64,000 nucleotides of DNA from Deltaproteobacteria bacterium (GTDB lineage Bacteria > Desulfobacterota > Desulfarculia > Desulfarculales > Desulfarculaceae), in NCBI GenBank assembly GCA_021811275.1, contig JAJZPI010000003.1, positions 1-64,000 of the forward strand, in the 5' to 3' direction. A program made the position numbers and the translations under genes. The notes beneath the pieces were generated by a model. The model did no database searches. It had not been told where the DNA came from and worked only from the letters and a program-made list of their open reading frames with translations. Position 1 is the stretch's first letter; every line of letters begins with the position of its first letter. This document shows positions 53,337 to 63,091 of the stretch, piece after piece.

Positions 53337-56009
53337 ATGGGCAAACGGCCCGTGCTCTATCTGCTCGACGCCAGCTCCTACATCCACCGCGCCTTCCACG
53401 CCATCCGCGGGCTCTCAACCAGCCAGGGCGTGCCCACGAACGCGGTCTTCGGCTTCGTGCAGATGCTCCTGAAGGTCGTGCGCGAGGCCAAGCCCGAATA
53501 CCTGGCCGTGGTCTACGACGCCAAGGGTCCCACCTTCCGCCACCACCTCTACCCGGCCTACAAGGCCAACCGCCCGCCCCTGGACCCGGCCTTGAAGACC
53601 CAGTTCCCCTTGGTGCGCCAGGTGGTGACCGCCCTGGAGCTGCCGGCGGTGGAGATGGAGGGCTTCGAGGCCGACGATCTCATGGCCACACTGGCCCGCC
53701 AGGCTCTGGACCAGGGCTTCGAGGTGGTCATCGTCAGCGGCGACAAGGACCTCTTCCAACTCCTCGCGGACCGCGTGACCATGTGGGACACCATGAAGGA
53801 GATCAGGCTGGGCCCCGGCGACATCAAGGAGAAGCTGGGGGTGGGTCCGGAGCTGGTGGTGGACTACATGGCCTTGACCGGCGACAGCGGCGACAACGTG
53901 CCCGGGGTGCCCGGGGTGGGGCCCAAGACCGCCGCCCAGCTCCTGGCCGCGCACAAGAACCTGGATCAGCTTCTGGAGGAGGCGGGCGCGCTCAAGAAGG
54001 GCAAGGTCAAGGACAGCCTCATCGCCAACCGCGAGCTGGCCCTGCTCTCGCGCGAACTGGTGCGCCTCAAGGCCGACGCCCCGCTGGCCTTCGACCCCGA
54101 GGCCTTCAAGGTACGAGACCCCGACCCGGCGGTGCTCACCCCGGTGCTGGCCCGCCTGGAGTTCACCAAGCTGATGAAGGAGTTCGCCGCGCCCTCGCCG
54201 GCGCCGACCGCCGACTACCAGATGGTGGTGAGCGCCAAGCAGCTCAAGCCCTGGCTGGAGGCGGCCAGGAAGGCGGGCCGGCTCTCCCTGGATACCGAAA
54301 CCACCTCCATCGACCCCATGCGCGCCGAGCTGGTGGGGGTCTCCCTGGCCGTGGAGCCGGGCCGGGCCTGCTACATCCCGGTCGGCCACCAGCTGGCCGA
54401 GGGCGAGAGCCAAGCCAACCGCAAGGAGGCGCTTCAGGCTCTGGCCCCGGTCCTGGCCGACGCCTCGGTCAGGAAGATCGGCCAGAACCTCAAGTACGAC
54501 CTCATCGTGCTCAAACGGGCGGGGCTCGCGGTCAAGGGCGTTGACTTCGACGCCATGGTGGCCTCCTACCTGCTCAACCCCGGCAAGGCCTCCCATGGGC
54601 TCACCGCCATCGCCGCCGAATTCCTGGGTCGCTCCATGATCTCCTACGAGGAGGCCACCGGCGGCAAGGACAAGAGCTTCGCCCTGGCCGGGCTGAGGAT
54701 GGCCACCGACTACGCCGCCGAGGACGCTGACGTGGCCTTGCAGGCCGCGCTCAAGCTGGAGCCTCTCCTGGCCCAGGCCGGGCTTGGCGAACTCTTCGCC
54801 AGCCTGGAGATGCCCCTGGTGCCGCTCTTGGCCAAGATCGAGATGAACGGCGTGCGCCTGGACCTGGAGGGCCTGCGCGAGCTCTCCAAGGAGCTGGCCG
54901 GCGGGCTGGACCAGCTGGAGCAGGCATGCTACCGCCTGGCCGGCCACGAGTTCAATCTGAACTCGCCCCAGCAGCTGGGCCAGGTGCTCTTCGAGGAGCT
55001 GGGTCTGGCCACGGTCAAGAAGACCAAGAAGAAGACCGCCTATTCCACCGACATGGCGGTGCTGACCCAACTGGCCGCCGAGCATCCCCTGCCCGAGGCG
55101 ATTCTCAACTACCGCACGCTTACCAAGATCAAGTCCACCTATGTCGACACCCTGCCCGAGCTGGTCAACCCCGACACCGGCCGGGTGCACACCAGCTTCA
55201 ACCAGGCCGTGACCGCCACCGGCCGCCTCTCTAGCAGCGACCCCAATCTGCAGAACATCCCCGTCCGCACCGACCTGGGGGCGCGCATCCGGAGCTGCTT
55301 CATCCCCGGCCCGGGGCGGGTCATGATCTCCGCCGACTACAGCCAGATCGAACTGCGGGTGCTGGCCCACCTGAGCGGAGACGACTGCCTGGTGGCGGAC
55401 ATGACCGACGGCCTGGACGTGCACACCCAGACCGCCAGCCGCCTCTTCGACGTGGACCCCGGCCTGGTCACCACCGAGATGCGCCGGCGGGCCAAGACCG
55501 TAAACTTCGGGGTGCTTTACGGCATGAGCGCCTTCCGCCTGGCCCGCGAGCAGAACATCGACCGCCGCGAGGCCCAGGAGATCATCAGCCGCTACCTGGG
55601 CCGCTATCCCGGCATCGCCTCCTTCCAGCAGGCCTGCCTGATCCAGGCCCGCGACAAGGGCTTTGTGACCACCCTGCTGGGACGGCGGCGCTTCCTGCCC
55701 GCCATCAACGCCAGCGACCGCCTGGCCCGCGAGTCGGCCGAGCGCATGGCCCTCAACACTCCCATCCAGGGATCGGCCGCCGATATCATCAAGCTGGCCA
55801 TGCTCAGGGTGGACGAGATGATGGGCCGCGAGTTCGCCCAGGCCCTCATGATCCTCCAGGTCCACGACGAGCTGGTCTTCGAGTGCCCCAAGGAGGAGGC
55901 CCAGGCCTTCGCCGCCCGCGTCAAGGAGGTCATGGAGTCCGTGGCCCGGCTCAAGGTTCCCCTGATCGTGGAGGTGGGCCAGGGCCCCAACTGGGCCTCC
56001 GCCCACTAG
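53337..56009 (+). CDS. polA: DNA polymerase I
   Basis: 5'-exo domain (LLDASSYIHRAFHA), 3'-5' exo DTETT, pol motifs RLSSSDPNLQNIPVRT, DYSQIELRVLAHLSGD, RRRAKTVNFGVLYGMS, QVHDELVFE. Confidence 0.97.
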   Translation: MGKRPVLYLLDASSYIHRAFHAIRGLSTSQGVPTNAVFGFVQMLLKVVREAKPEYLAVVYDAKGPTFRHHLYPAYKANRPPLDPALKTQFPLVRQVVTALELPAVEMEGFEADDLMATLARQALDQGFEVVIVSGDKDLFQLLADRVTMWDTMKEIRLGPGDIKEKLGVGPELVVDYMALTGDSGDNVPGVPGVGPKTAAQLLAAHKNLDQLLEEAGALKKGKVKDSLIANRELALLSRELVRLKADAPLAFDPEAFKVRDPDPAVLTPVLARLEFTKLMKEFAAPSPAPTADYQMVVSAKQLKPWLEAARKAGRLSLDTETTSIDPMRAELVGVSLAVEPGRACYIPVGHQLAEGESQANRKEALQALAPVLADASVRKIGQNLKYDLIVLKRAGLAVKGVDFDAMVASYLLNPGKASHGLTAIAAEFLGRSMISYEEATGGKDKSFALAGLRMATDYAAEDADVALQAALKLEPLLAQAGLGELFASLEMPLVPLLAKIEMNGVRLDLEGLRELSKELAGGLDQLEQACYRLAGHEFNLNSPQQLGQVLFEELGLATVKKTKKKTAYSTDMAVLTQLAAEHPLPEAILNYRTLTKIKSTYVDTLPELVNPDTGRVHTSFNQAVTATGRLSSSDPNLQNIPVRTDLGARIRSCFIPGPGRVMISADYSQIELRVLAHLSGDDCLVADMTDGLDVHTQTASRLFDVDPGLVTTEMRRRAKTVNFGVLYGMSAFRLAREQNIDRREAQEIISRYLGRYPGIASFQQACLIQARDKGFVTTLLGRRRFLPAINASDRLARESAERMALNTPIQGSAADIIKLAMLRVDEMMGREFAQALMILQVHDELVFECPKEEAQAFAARVKEVMESVARLKVPLIVEVGQGPNWASAH

Positions 56010-56076
56010 GGCGCGTGCCGCCCCGGCCCAAACGGGTCGGCGAGACTTTTCCCCGGGCCTGCCGGGCGCGCCCCCG
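56010..56076 (+). repeat. Dispersed hairpin repeat directly after the polA stop
   Basis: GGCGCGTGCCGCCCCGGCCCAAACGGGTCGGCGAGAC...GCGCGCCCCCG starts the base after TAG (56007-56009); partial inverted partner at 56145-56173. Confidence 0.7.
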
Positions 56077-56244
56077 TTGGGGGGGTGGGGAAAAGATGGA
56101 CTGGGCCCTTGCCATGTTCCTTCGATCTACACGGCTGGCGCGCCTCCGACCCGCCTTGGCCGGGGCGGCGCGCCCCCGTTGACGCAAGGGGAGGGGCGGT
56201 GGTAGATAACTGCCTGGCAACAGGATGCTTGCCGGCTGCGATCT

Positions 56245-56330
56245 GGAGGGATGGCCGAGTGGTTTAAGGCGGCGGTCTTGAAAACCGCTGACCGAAAGGT
56301 CCGTGGGTTCGAATCCTACTCCCTCCGCCA
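56245..56330 (+). tRNA. tRNA-Ser (anticodon TGA), CCA encoded
   Basis: GGAGGGA...GTCTTGAAAACC...GGTTCGAATCC...TCCCTCCGCCA; long variable arm. Confidence 0.95.
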
Positions 56331-56803
56331 ACTGCCCTCCTGCCGGAGGCTGCGGCGGGCTTCGCAAGCCTTTCCTTGCCTAATCATGTCAACGTGATAA
56401 ATTTATTTACAATTTGCAGCATGACCCAGCGTCGGCGGCCACGGCCCCAGGCCGGGTGACACACCTGGGTCTCGGTTAGGGCGCAAAGGGACTCTCGGTT
56501 CCATCTCCGGTCCGCATGGCATAACCCGGTGTGATCGCGGCGTTTGCCCCGCGCGCGCCAAACTGCCGCCGCAGGCCTTGCCAGGCCCCGGCCCCCAAAG
56601 GGAGCCCGGAAGGGCAATCTTCTGGAGGCCCGCCCATTTATGTCTTGCAAACCCGTGCTTCCTACGTTACATTTGTCCGGGGGTATGGGGCGGAAGCGTT
56701 TGTAATTATTGGATATGATGCTAAGAGGGCGGTTGCGGGGACGGTGAACCCGGGGTTTGCCCGCCCTGGACGGCAGGCCGAAAAAATTAGCGCTCAGCGA
56801 TCC

Positions 56804-56897
56804 GGAGAGATGACCGAGAGGCCGAAGGTGCTCGCCTGCTAAGCGAGTGTAGGGCCATAAAGCTCTACCGAGGGTTCGAATCCCTCTCTCTCCGCCA
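56804..56897 (+). tRNA. tRNA-Ser (anticodon GCT), CCA encoded
   Basis: GGAGAGATGACCGAGAGGCCGAAGGTGCTCGCCTGCTAAGCGAG...GGTTCGAATCCCTCTCTCTCCGCCA. Confidence 0.95.
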
Positions 56898-56978
56898 TCG
56901 AGAACGCCAGGCCGCGGGGCCCGAGGCCGTCAGGCCCGGGCCCTTGCTCCATGGGTCCCGCGGGGCCAGGGGGCGAAG

Positions 56979-58829
56979 TTGATCTTCAGCCAGATAGTGG
57001 CCTTCATCCTGGTCATGGCGGTGTCGGAGGCCTACCGGCCCGATCCGCCCGAGCTGGGCCTTTGGGAGAGCCTCTCCTGGTCGGTGATCCTGCTGGCCGG
57101 CCTGACCGTGGCCGCCCGCCTGGGCGTGGCCGCCCTGCTCCGCCGTCTGGCCGGCCCGCGCCCCCCCCGGAACCCCGCCCGCGCCGCCCGCCGCTTGGAG
57201 TTCTACCTGCAAGCCGCCGCGGCCCTGGTCACCCTGATCCTGCTCACCTACTTCGAACTCAAGGCCCAGTTCCTGGAAATGCCGCTGGCCGACTGGTCCG
57301 AGGCCCTGCCCGGCCTGGCCTGCGCCATCCTCTACTTCCTGAGCCTGGCCCTGGTTTGGTGGTCCACCGCGCCCATGGACCGGGCGGTCTTCCAACAGCC
57401 GCTCTCCACATGGTCCCTGGTGGGCGGCCAGTTGCGCTTCCTGGTCCCGGTGGTCTTCCCTTGGCTTTTGGTGGTGGTGGCCCGCGACCTGCTCTCAGCG
57501 CTCTGGCCGGATGCCGGCGAATTCCTGGATTCCAGCCTGGGCGACCTCATTTTCATCGGGGCCTTCCTGCTGGTCATGGCTCTGCTCTTTCCGCCCCTGG
57601 TGCGCTACTGGTGGGGCTGTCGCCCCTGGCCGCGGGGCCCCGTGCGCGAGCTGGCCGAGGCAGTCCTGGACCGGGCCGGAGTTGGCGTGGGCCAGATACT
57701 CACCTGGCCGGTGCTAAAGGGGCGCATGCTCACCGCCGGCATCCTGGGCCTGGCCCCGCGCCTACGCTACCTGCTCATCACCCCGGCCCTGGCCGAATAC
57801 CTGAGCCCCCAGGAACTGATGGGCGTGGTGGCCCACGAGGCCGGCCACGTGCGCCACCGCCACCTGGCCTACTACCTGGCCTTCTTCCTGGGCTTCTTCA
57901 TCCTGGCCTACGCCCTGGGCGAGCCCCTGGCGGCCCTGGCCCAGGTGATCACCCTGGGGCTGGCCGGCAGCGACTGGGGGGCCAGCCTTCTCACCAGCCC
58001 CGGCGACGAAGGCTTCCTGGGCGTGCTGATGGCCCTGCCCCTTATTCTGGTGCTGTTGATCTATCTACGCTTCATCATGGGCTTCTTCATGCGCCACTTC
58101 GAGCGGCAGGCCGACTTGTTCGCGCTGGACCTCCTGGGCGCTGCCGAGCCCCTGGTGGGGGCGCTGGAAAAGATCGCCGACCTGACCGGCCACAGCCGCG
58201 AGGTGCCCTCCTGGCACCACTTCTCCATCGCCCAGCGGGTGGACGCCCTGCGCGCGGCCACCCCGGGGGCGGGCAACGCCCGGGCCCAAGGACGGGTCAT
58301 CGCCAGGGGCGTGAAGATCTACGCCCTGGGCCTGGCCCTGGTGGCCCTGACCGGTTGGGGCATGGCCTCCCTGGACCTGGGCGCGGACCTGCGTCAGAGC
58401 ATCCTCACCCGCCTTTTCGAAAACCGGCTGGCCGCCAATCCCCAGGACCCCCGCCTGCGGCTCTCCCTGGGGGTGATCCTCTTCGACCAGGGGGAGGAGG
58501 AGGCGGGCATAGAGCAAGTGCGCCTGGCCGCATCCCTGGCCCCCAACGACCCGGAGGTCATCAACGGCCTGGCCTGGATGCTGGCCACGGCCAAGGACAG
58601 CGACCTGCGCGAGCCCGAGGAGGCCCTGGACTTGGCCATTCGGGCGGTGGGGCTCAAACCCGAGCCCCACATCTGGGACACCCTGGCCGAGGCCTACTTC
58701 GTCAACGGCCAGTATGCCCGCGCCGCCGCCGCCGCGCGCTCGGCCCTGGCCGCCGGGCCCAAGGAGCGGCGGGACTACTTCCAGGCCCAGGTGGAGCGCT
58801 TCGCTCGGGCTGCGGGGGAGCGGCCTTGA
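56979..58829 (+). CDS. M48-family membrane metalloprotease with C-terminal TPR-like region
   Basis: VVAHEAGHVRHRHLAYYLAF (HExxH), downstream ERQADLFAL; multi-TM N-terminus; TPR-like C-terminus. Confidence 0.9.
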   Translation: MIFSQIVAFILVMAVSEAYRPDPPELGLWESLSWSVILLAGLTVAARLGVAALLRRLAGPRPPRNPARAARRLEFYLQAAAALVTLILLTYFELKAQFLEMPLADWSEALPGLACAILYFLSLALVWWSTAPMDRAVFQQPLSTWSLVGGQLRFLVPVVFPWLLVVVARDLLSALWPDAGEFLDSSLGDLIFIGAFLLVMALLFPPLVRYWWGCRPWPRGPVRELAEAVLDRAGVGVGQILTWPVLKGRMLTAGILGLAPRLRYLLITPALAEYLSPQELMGVVAHEAGHVRHRHLAYYLAFFLGFFILAYALGEPLAALAQVITLGLAGSDWGASLLTSPGDEGFLGVLMALPLILVLLIYLRFIMGFFMRHFERQADLFALDLLGAAEPLVGALEKIADLTGHSREVPSWHHFSIAQRVDALRAATPGAGNARAQGRVIARGVKIYALGLALVALTGWGMASLDLGADLRQSILTRLFENRLAANPQDPRLRLSLGVILFDQGEEEAGIEQVRLAASLAPNDPEVINGLAWMLATAKDSDLREPEEALDLAIRAVGLKPEPHIWDTLAEAYFVNGQYARAAAAARSALAAGPKERRDYFQAQVERFARAAGERP

Positions 58830-59851
58830 ACCTGCAAAGCCTGGCCGGCATCGCCGTCAGCCTGGCCTGCCTGGGATGGGTGCTCAAGGACGTGGACTTC
58901 GCCCGCCTCTGGGCCCTGGCCGCGCAGGTGAACCCCCTCTACGCCCTCGCCATCAACCTCCTTCTGGCACTTTTCTTCTGGCTGCGCTCCTGGCGCTGGC
59001 GGCTCCTGCTCCAGCCGGTCAGGGAGATCGGCATCGGCCGGCTCTATTCGGCCAACCTGATCGGCTTCATGGCCAACGACGTGCTCCCGGCCCGCCTGGG
59101 CGAACTGGTGCGGGCCTACGCCGTGGACCGCCTGACCGCCACGCCCATGACCAGCGTGCTGGCCACCATCGTGGTGGAGCGCATTCTGGACGGACTGGCG
59201 CTCCTCCTGGTGCTCTTCGCCACGCTGGTCTTCGCCGACCCCAAGGCCCAGGCCGGGGCCTTCAACGTGGCCTACATGCGCGGGGCGGGCTACACCCTGC
59301 TGCTGGCCTACCTGGCGGTGCTGGCGGTCATGGCCGCGCTCTGGCGCTGGCCCCAGGCCACCATCGGGACCATCGCCGACCTGGCGGGGAAGGTCTCGCC
59401 TCGGCTGGGGGAGACCGCCCGGCATCTGCTGGGCACCTTCGCCGAGGGCCTGGCCGTGCTGGGCCACGCCCGCCACCTGCCCTTGATCCTCTTGCAGTCG
59501 CTGTTGATCTGGGCGCCCATGGTGCTCATGTACATGGTCTTCCTGCCCGCGCTGGGGCTGCCTTTCGACCTGTTCATGGCAGCCATGGCCTTCGCCGGGG
59601 CCTCCCTGGCCTCGGCGGTGCCGGCGGCCCCGGGCTACGTGGGCACCTTCCAGCTGGCGGTGACCTGGGCCCTGATCATGGCCGGGGCCGAGCCCGAGCG
59701 GGCCGCGGCCTTCAGCCTGATCTACTGGGCCGTGCAGTACTTCCCTCTGGTCATCGCGGGTCTGGTGGAGATGTGGCGGGGAGGCATGAGCCTCAAGTCG
59801 CTGCGGCAGAAGGCCCAGACCCAAGAGGCGCGGGACGGCAAAAACGCCTGA
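58826..59851 (+). CDS. UPF0104/LPG synthase-TM (AglD-like) flippase family membrane protein
   Basis: Only the C-terminal part of ORF 56951..59851 is real: LNLQSLAGIAVSLACLGWVLKDVDF...SANLIGFMANDVLPARLGELVRAYAVDR...SAVPAAPGYVGTFQLAV. TTG start overlaps the M48 stop. Confidence 0.87.
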   Translation: MNLQSLAGIAVSLACLGWVLKDVDFARLWALAAQVNPLYALAINLLLALFFWLRSWRWRLLLQPVREIGIGRLYSANLIGFMANDVLPARLGELVRAYAVDRLTATPMTSVLATIVVERILDGLALLLVLFATLVFADPKAQAGAFNVAYMRGAGYTLLLAYLAVLAVMAALWRWPQATIGTIADLAGKVSPRLGETARHLLGTFAEGLAVLGHARHLPLILLQSLLIWAPMVLMYMVFLPALGLPFDLFMAAMAFAGASLASAVPAAPGYVGTFQLAVTWALIMAGAEPERAAAFSLIYWAVQYFPLVIAGLVEMWRGGMSLKSLRQKAQTQEARDGKNA

Positions 59852-59908
59852 AAAGCCGCCTCGGTTACGTAATTTGTTATTTCAACATGCTTTTAAACAT
59901 TACAAATA

Positions 59909-60958
59909 TTATTGTAATGAACCTTCCCTGTTGCGGTTTATTCCTTTTATGAATACTTGCCCTAATTCTTCTTTGGTAATTATTTCAGCCTCAGTCCCGA
60001 TCAAGCTAGATAATTTCAATGCATCATCAGCCTTTTTATGGAATACAAAATACTCTCTGCTATGCTTAGCTGTGATTGGATTGAGGTTGATTGGATGTAT
60101 ATTGGGACATGAAGGCGATATCGTACCAATCAATAATCGTTTAGTAGATATAGGAAGGTATATATTTACTATTTCATCATTTTTCATGGTAATTGATTTG
60201 TAGGTTTTGTCACCTAACGTTTCAAATACACACCCGACGTCCCCTATGATAAAAGATTGTTCTGCCTCTACTACAAACCAATGCAATTTTCCATACTTCG
60301 TAACTCGTGGCTCTGGAATTGGCGTGTTTGATAATGCCTGTACATGTCCATCTGTGACCATCCCCGGAACAGCTGGTTCCAATTGCCCCTTAAATAATTG
60401 GAAAAGAGCCGTTAACTCTTTATCTTTCTCGTTCAACAACGATGGCACGGAGGCCAGCATTAATTGTAGCATTATTTGTTTTTGTAATGGAGAAAGTGGC
60501 AATTCACTTAGCTTATTCTCCATGGCCTTTTTTATTGCGCTGGGATTTCTAAGTATAAAGGTTTTTATATTGTTAACATCGGAAAAATACTCTGAGAATA
60601 TCTGTAGTAAATACTCGGAAGGTTCTCTAAAGGAATCCCGAAAGTGTTTGGTCCTTACTTCTAAGTGGGCAATTAAATCTGGTATTCTTGGTTCATTTAG
60701 CTCTACAGCGCTTGCGACAACGCGCAAGTCATCAACCAACCGGGCTAAATCTCCCTCTGCACCCGTTATTTCAGCGTCTGCGCTACTTCCATCATCCTTG
60801 TCATAAAAATTTTTTTCGACGGCTATATTAGTAATATTTGACTCATAAACTTGAGCGTTTTTCTTGTATACCCAAGCATATATATTGTTGCCTTCGCTTC
60901 TGCTCGCGAAGCCTTTTAATAAAAATCTTGGAATAATATGCTGGCGTATTCCTGCCAT
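59909..60958 (-). CDS. DUF4238 domain protein
   Basis: MAGIRQHIIPRFLLKGFASRSEGNNIYAWVYKKNAQVYESNITNIAVEKNFYDK matches the DUF4238 N-terminal pattern (QHxxPxxxLxxF); AT-rich locus. Confidence 0.85.
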   Translation of the reverse strand: MAGIRQHIIPRFLLKGFASRSEGNNIYAWVYKKNAQVYESNITNIAVEKNFYDKDDGSSADAEITGAEGDLARLVDDLRVVASAVELNEPRIPDLIAHLEVRTKHFRDSFREPSEYLLQIFSEYFSDVNNIKTFILRNPSAIKKAMENKLSELPLSPLQKQIMLQLMLASVPSLLNEKDKELTALFQLFKGQLEPAVPGMVTDGHVQALSNTPIPEPRVTKYGKLHWFVVEAEQSFIIGDVGCVFETLGDKTYKSITMKNDEIVNIYLPISTKRLLIGTISPSCPNIHPINLNPITAKHSREYFVFHKKADDALKLSSLIGTEAEIITKEELGQVFIKGINRNREGSLQ

Positions 60959-61024
60959 CTTTTCATAACCCTTACGCTAATTGAGATGCGATAAAAAAAT
61001 TTTCCGTGCATCCATATAGCCTAC

Positions 61025-61951
61025 TTAACTATTTATTAATCCTCCGACCAGCTCGTTCACGTCGGCCACGCCTTGCTGGCGGCAGAACTCGGTGAGCTCG
61101 CCGGCGATGCGGGCGCAGGCCCCGGGGTCCACGAAGCTGGCCGTGCCCACCTGCACCGCGCGCGCCCCGGCCAGCAGGTATTCGGCCGCGTCCTCGCCGC
61201 TCATGATGCCGCCCAGGCCCACGATGTGCGCGCCGGGGATCGCCCGGGCCACCTGGTGCACCATGCGCAGGCCCACCGGCTTGACGGCCGGGCCGGAGAG
61301 CCCGCCGTAGAGGTTGGCCAGGCGGGGCCGCCGGGCGCGGGCGTCGATGGCCATGCCCAGGAGGGTGTTGATCAGGCTGACGGCGCTGGCCCCGTTTTCC
61401 AGGGCCGCCCGGGCCATGGGCGCGGGGTCGGCCACGTTGGGGGTAAGCTTGACCCAGACCGGGAGCGCGCCGGCCGCGCCCGCCACCGCGGCCGTGACCT
61501 CGGCCACCGCCCTGGGGTCCACCCCGAAGGCCATGCCCCCGCCCTTGACGTTGGGGCAGGATACGTTGACCTCCAGGGCGCTGACGCCCTCGCCCGCCGC
61601 CCCGGCCAGGCGTCCGGCCAGCTCGGCGAACTCGGCCACGCTCTCTGCGTAGAGGTTGACCACCACCGCCAGGCCCTTTTGCCTGAGCCCGGCCAGGAAG
61701 GGCAGCTTGTCCCGGAGGAACACCTCCAGGCCCACGTTGGCCAGGCCGATGGCGTTGAGCATGCCGCAGGCCGTCTCGCGGATGCGCGGGGGGGCGTTGC
61801 CGGCCCGGGGCTGAAGGCTCACGCCCTTGGTCACCAGCCCCCCCAGGGCCGCGAGGTCCAGGTGCGGGGCGTACTCCCGGCCGTAGCCGAAGGTGCCGCT
61901 GGCCGCCAGAACCGGGTTGGACAGGGTCAGTCCGCCCACGGTGACGGACAT
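61025..61951 (-). CDS. pyrD: Dihydroorotate dehydrogenase, class 1B catalytic subunit
   Basis: LSNPVLAASGTFGYGREY, VNVSCPNVKGGGMAFG, VKLTPNVAD, GGIMSGEDAAEYLLAGARAVQVGTASF; pyrK in the same operon. Start trimmed. Confidence 0.93.
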   Translation of the reverse strand: MSVTVGGLTLSNPVLAASGTFGYGREYAPHLDLAALGGLVTKGVSLQPRAGNAPPRIRETACGMLNAIGLANVGLEVFLRDKLPFLAGLRQKGLAVVVNLYAESVAEFAELAGRLAGAAGEGVSALEVNVSCPNVKGGGMAFGVDPRAVAEVTAAVAGAAGALPVWVKLTPNVADPAPMARAALENGASAVSLINTLLGMAIDARARRPRLANLYGGLSGPAVKPVGLRMVHQVARAIPGAHIVGLGGIMSGEDAAEYLLAGARAVQVGTASFVDPGACARIAGELTEFCRQQGVADVNELVGGLINS

Positions 61952-61968
61952 ATTGGGCGCGGCGCCCA

Positions 61969-62664
61969 CTATTCGTCCCCGTTGCCGGCGGCCAGGGCCG
62001 CTCGGCCCCGGGCGTCCCAATCAGCCATGCTGCCCGCGCCGTAGTAGCGGTCGGTGACTTCGCTGAACTCCTCCAGGGGCACCCCCATCCGCCAGCCGTG
62101 ATAGGCCAGGTAGCTGACGTGGGGCCGGCCCTGCAGGTCCGTGGCGGGCAGCAGGGCGTCGCCGGCGGGGTTGAACTCCACCAGACGCCAGCCGTGGCGC
62201 TGGCTGAGCGTCCGGTCGAAGCTGGGAGTGGACTTGAACCAGCGCCCGCCCACGAACCACTCCATGAAGCAGTGGTGGTAGATGACCTTGTCGGGAATCA
62301 TCTGCATCAGGCGGCCGTGCAGCTTCTCGTTTTTGATGTCGGCGAAGCCCAGGCGGGAAGGGATGCCCAGGGACCGGGCCAAGGCGCACAGGAGCGCCGA
62401 CTTCTGCACGCAGAAGCCCTTGCCGCGCGCCAGGGTGTTCAGGGCCAGATAGTCCTCCAGGTTGGCCACCGGTACGTTCACGCTGTAGGCCACGGTGTCG
62501 CGCACGTATTCGAAGAGCCGCCGGGCGGCCTCCACGTCGTTCTTGCTCCCCTTGGCGATGGCGCGCGCCAGCTTCTGGATCTCGGGGTGGTCGCACTGGA
62601 TGCCGGGGGAAGGGACCAGAAACTCGTCCAACTCCAGGTCCATGAGGTCGACGTCTTCGATCAT
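61969..62664 (-). CDS. Transglutaminase-like domain protein
   Basis: ARRLFEYVRDTVAYSV...ARGKGFCVQKSALLCALARSLGIPSRLGFADI...HHCFMEWFVGGRWFKSTPSFD; Cys-His-Asp order. Confidence 0.87.
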   Translation of the reverse strand: MIEDVDLMDLELDEFLVPSPGIQCDHPEIQKLARAIAKGSKNDVEAARRLFEYVRDTVAYSVNVPVANLEDYLALNTLARGKGFCVQKSALLCALARSLGIPSRLGFADIKNEKLHGRLMQMIPDKVIYHHCFMEWFVGGRWFKSTPSFDRTLSQRHGWRLVEFNPAGDALLPATDLQGRPHVSYLAYHGWRMGVPLEEFSEVTDRYYGAGSMADWDARGRAALAAGNGDE

Positions 62665-62668
62665 GGTC

Positions 62669-63091
62669 TTACTCCTTGGCCAGGAGCGCCGCCCCGGCCA
62701 GCACCAGGACCAGGCCCGCCAGGCGGCGGGCGCTCAGGGATTCACCCAGGAACAGCACCGAGAGCAGCACCGCCACCACCAGCCAGCCCTCGCTCACCGG
62801 CAGCACAACCGTGGCCGGGCCCTGCTCCAGGGCCTTGAGCAGAAACAGGGCCCCGGCCGCGCCGCAGGCGCCATAGGCCAGGGCCGGCCAGGATACGTTG
62901 AGCGGCTGCCAGCGGAACTCCCCCAGCACGAAGGGGGCCACCGCCGCCACCCCGGCCAGCCAACCCAGGACCAGGGCCGTGGGCCAGCCCAGGCGGGTCA
63001 CCGCCAGCTTGCTGAACAGGCCCCAAAGGCCCCAGCAGATGATGGCCAGGCCCACCGAGACGCGCCAGTCCTGCCAGAAGCTGAAACTCAC
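62669..63091 (-). CDS. EamA/DMT-type small transporter (single repeat unit)
   Basis: ~5 TM; GLAIICWGLWGLFSKLAV...PVSEGWLVVAVLLSVLFLGESLSARRLAGLVLVLAGAALLA. Confidence 0.87.
   Translation of the reverse strand: MSFSFWQDWRVSVGLAIICWGLWGLFSKLAVTRLGWPTALVLGWLAGVAAVAPFVLGEFRWQPLNVSWPALAYGACGAAGALFLLKALEQGPATVVLPVSEGWLVVAVLLSVLFLGESLSARRLAGLVLVLAGAALLAKE

Noticed and set aside
53415-56006. 863-aa minus-strand ORF fully antisense to polA
   Set aside because: Composition artefact in high-GC DNA: the His/Gly/Gln/Leu-rich translation has no motifs, while the sense strand encodes complete Pol I.
56331-56803. Possible integrated element between the two tRNA-Ser genes
   Set aside because: No integrase, no attachment-site duplication beyond the shared tRNA 3' sequence, and no convincing coding frame.
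56951-58825. N-terminal two-thirds of ORF 56951..59851 (966 aa)
   Set aside because: Out-of-frame Pro/Gly/Arg-rich translation over the M48 protease; only the part from 58826 (flippase-like) is real.
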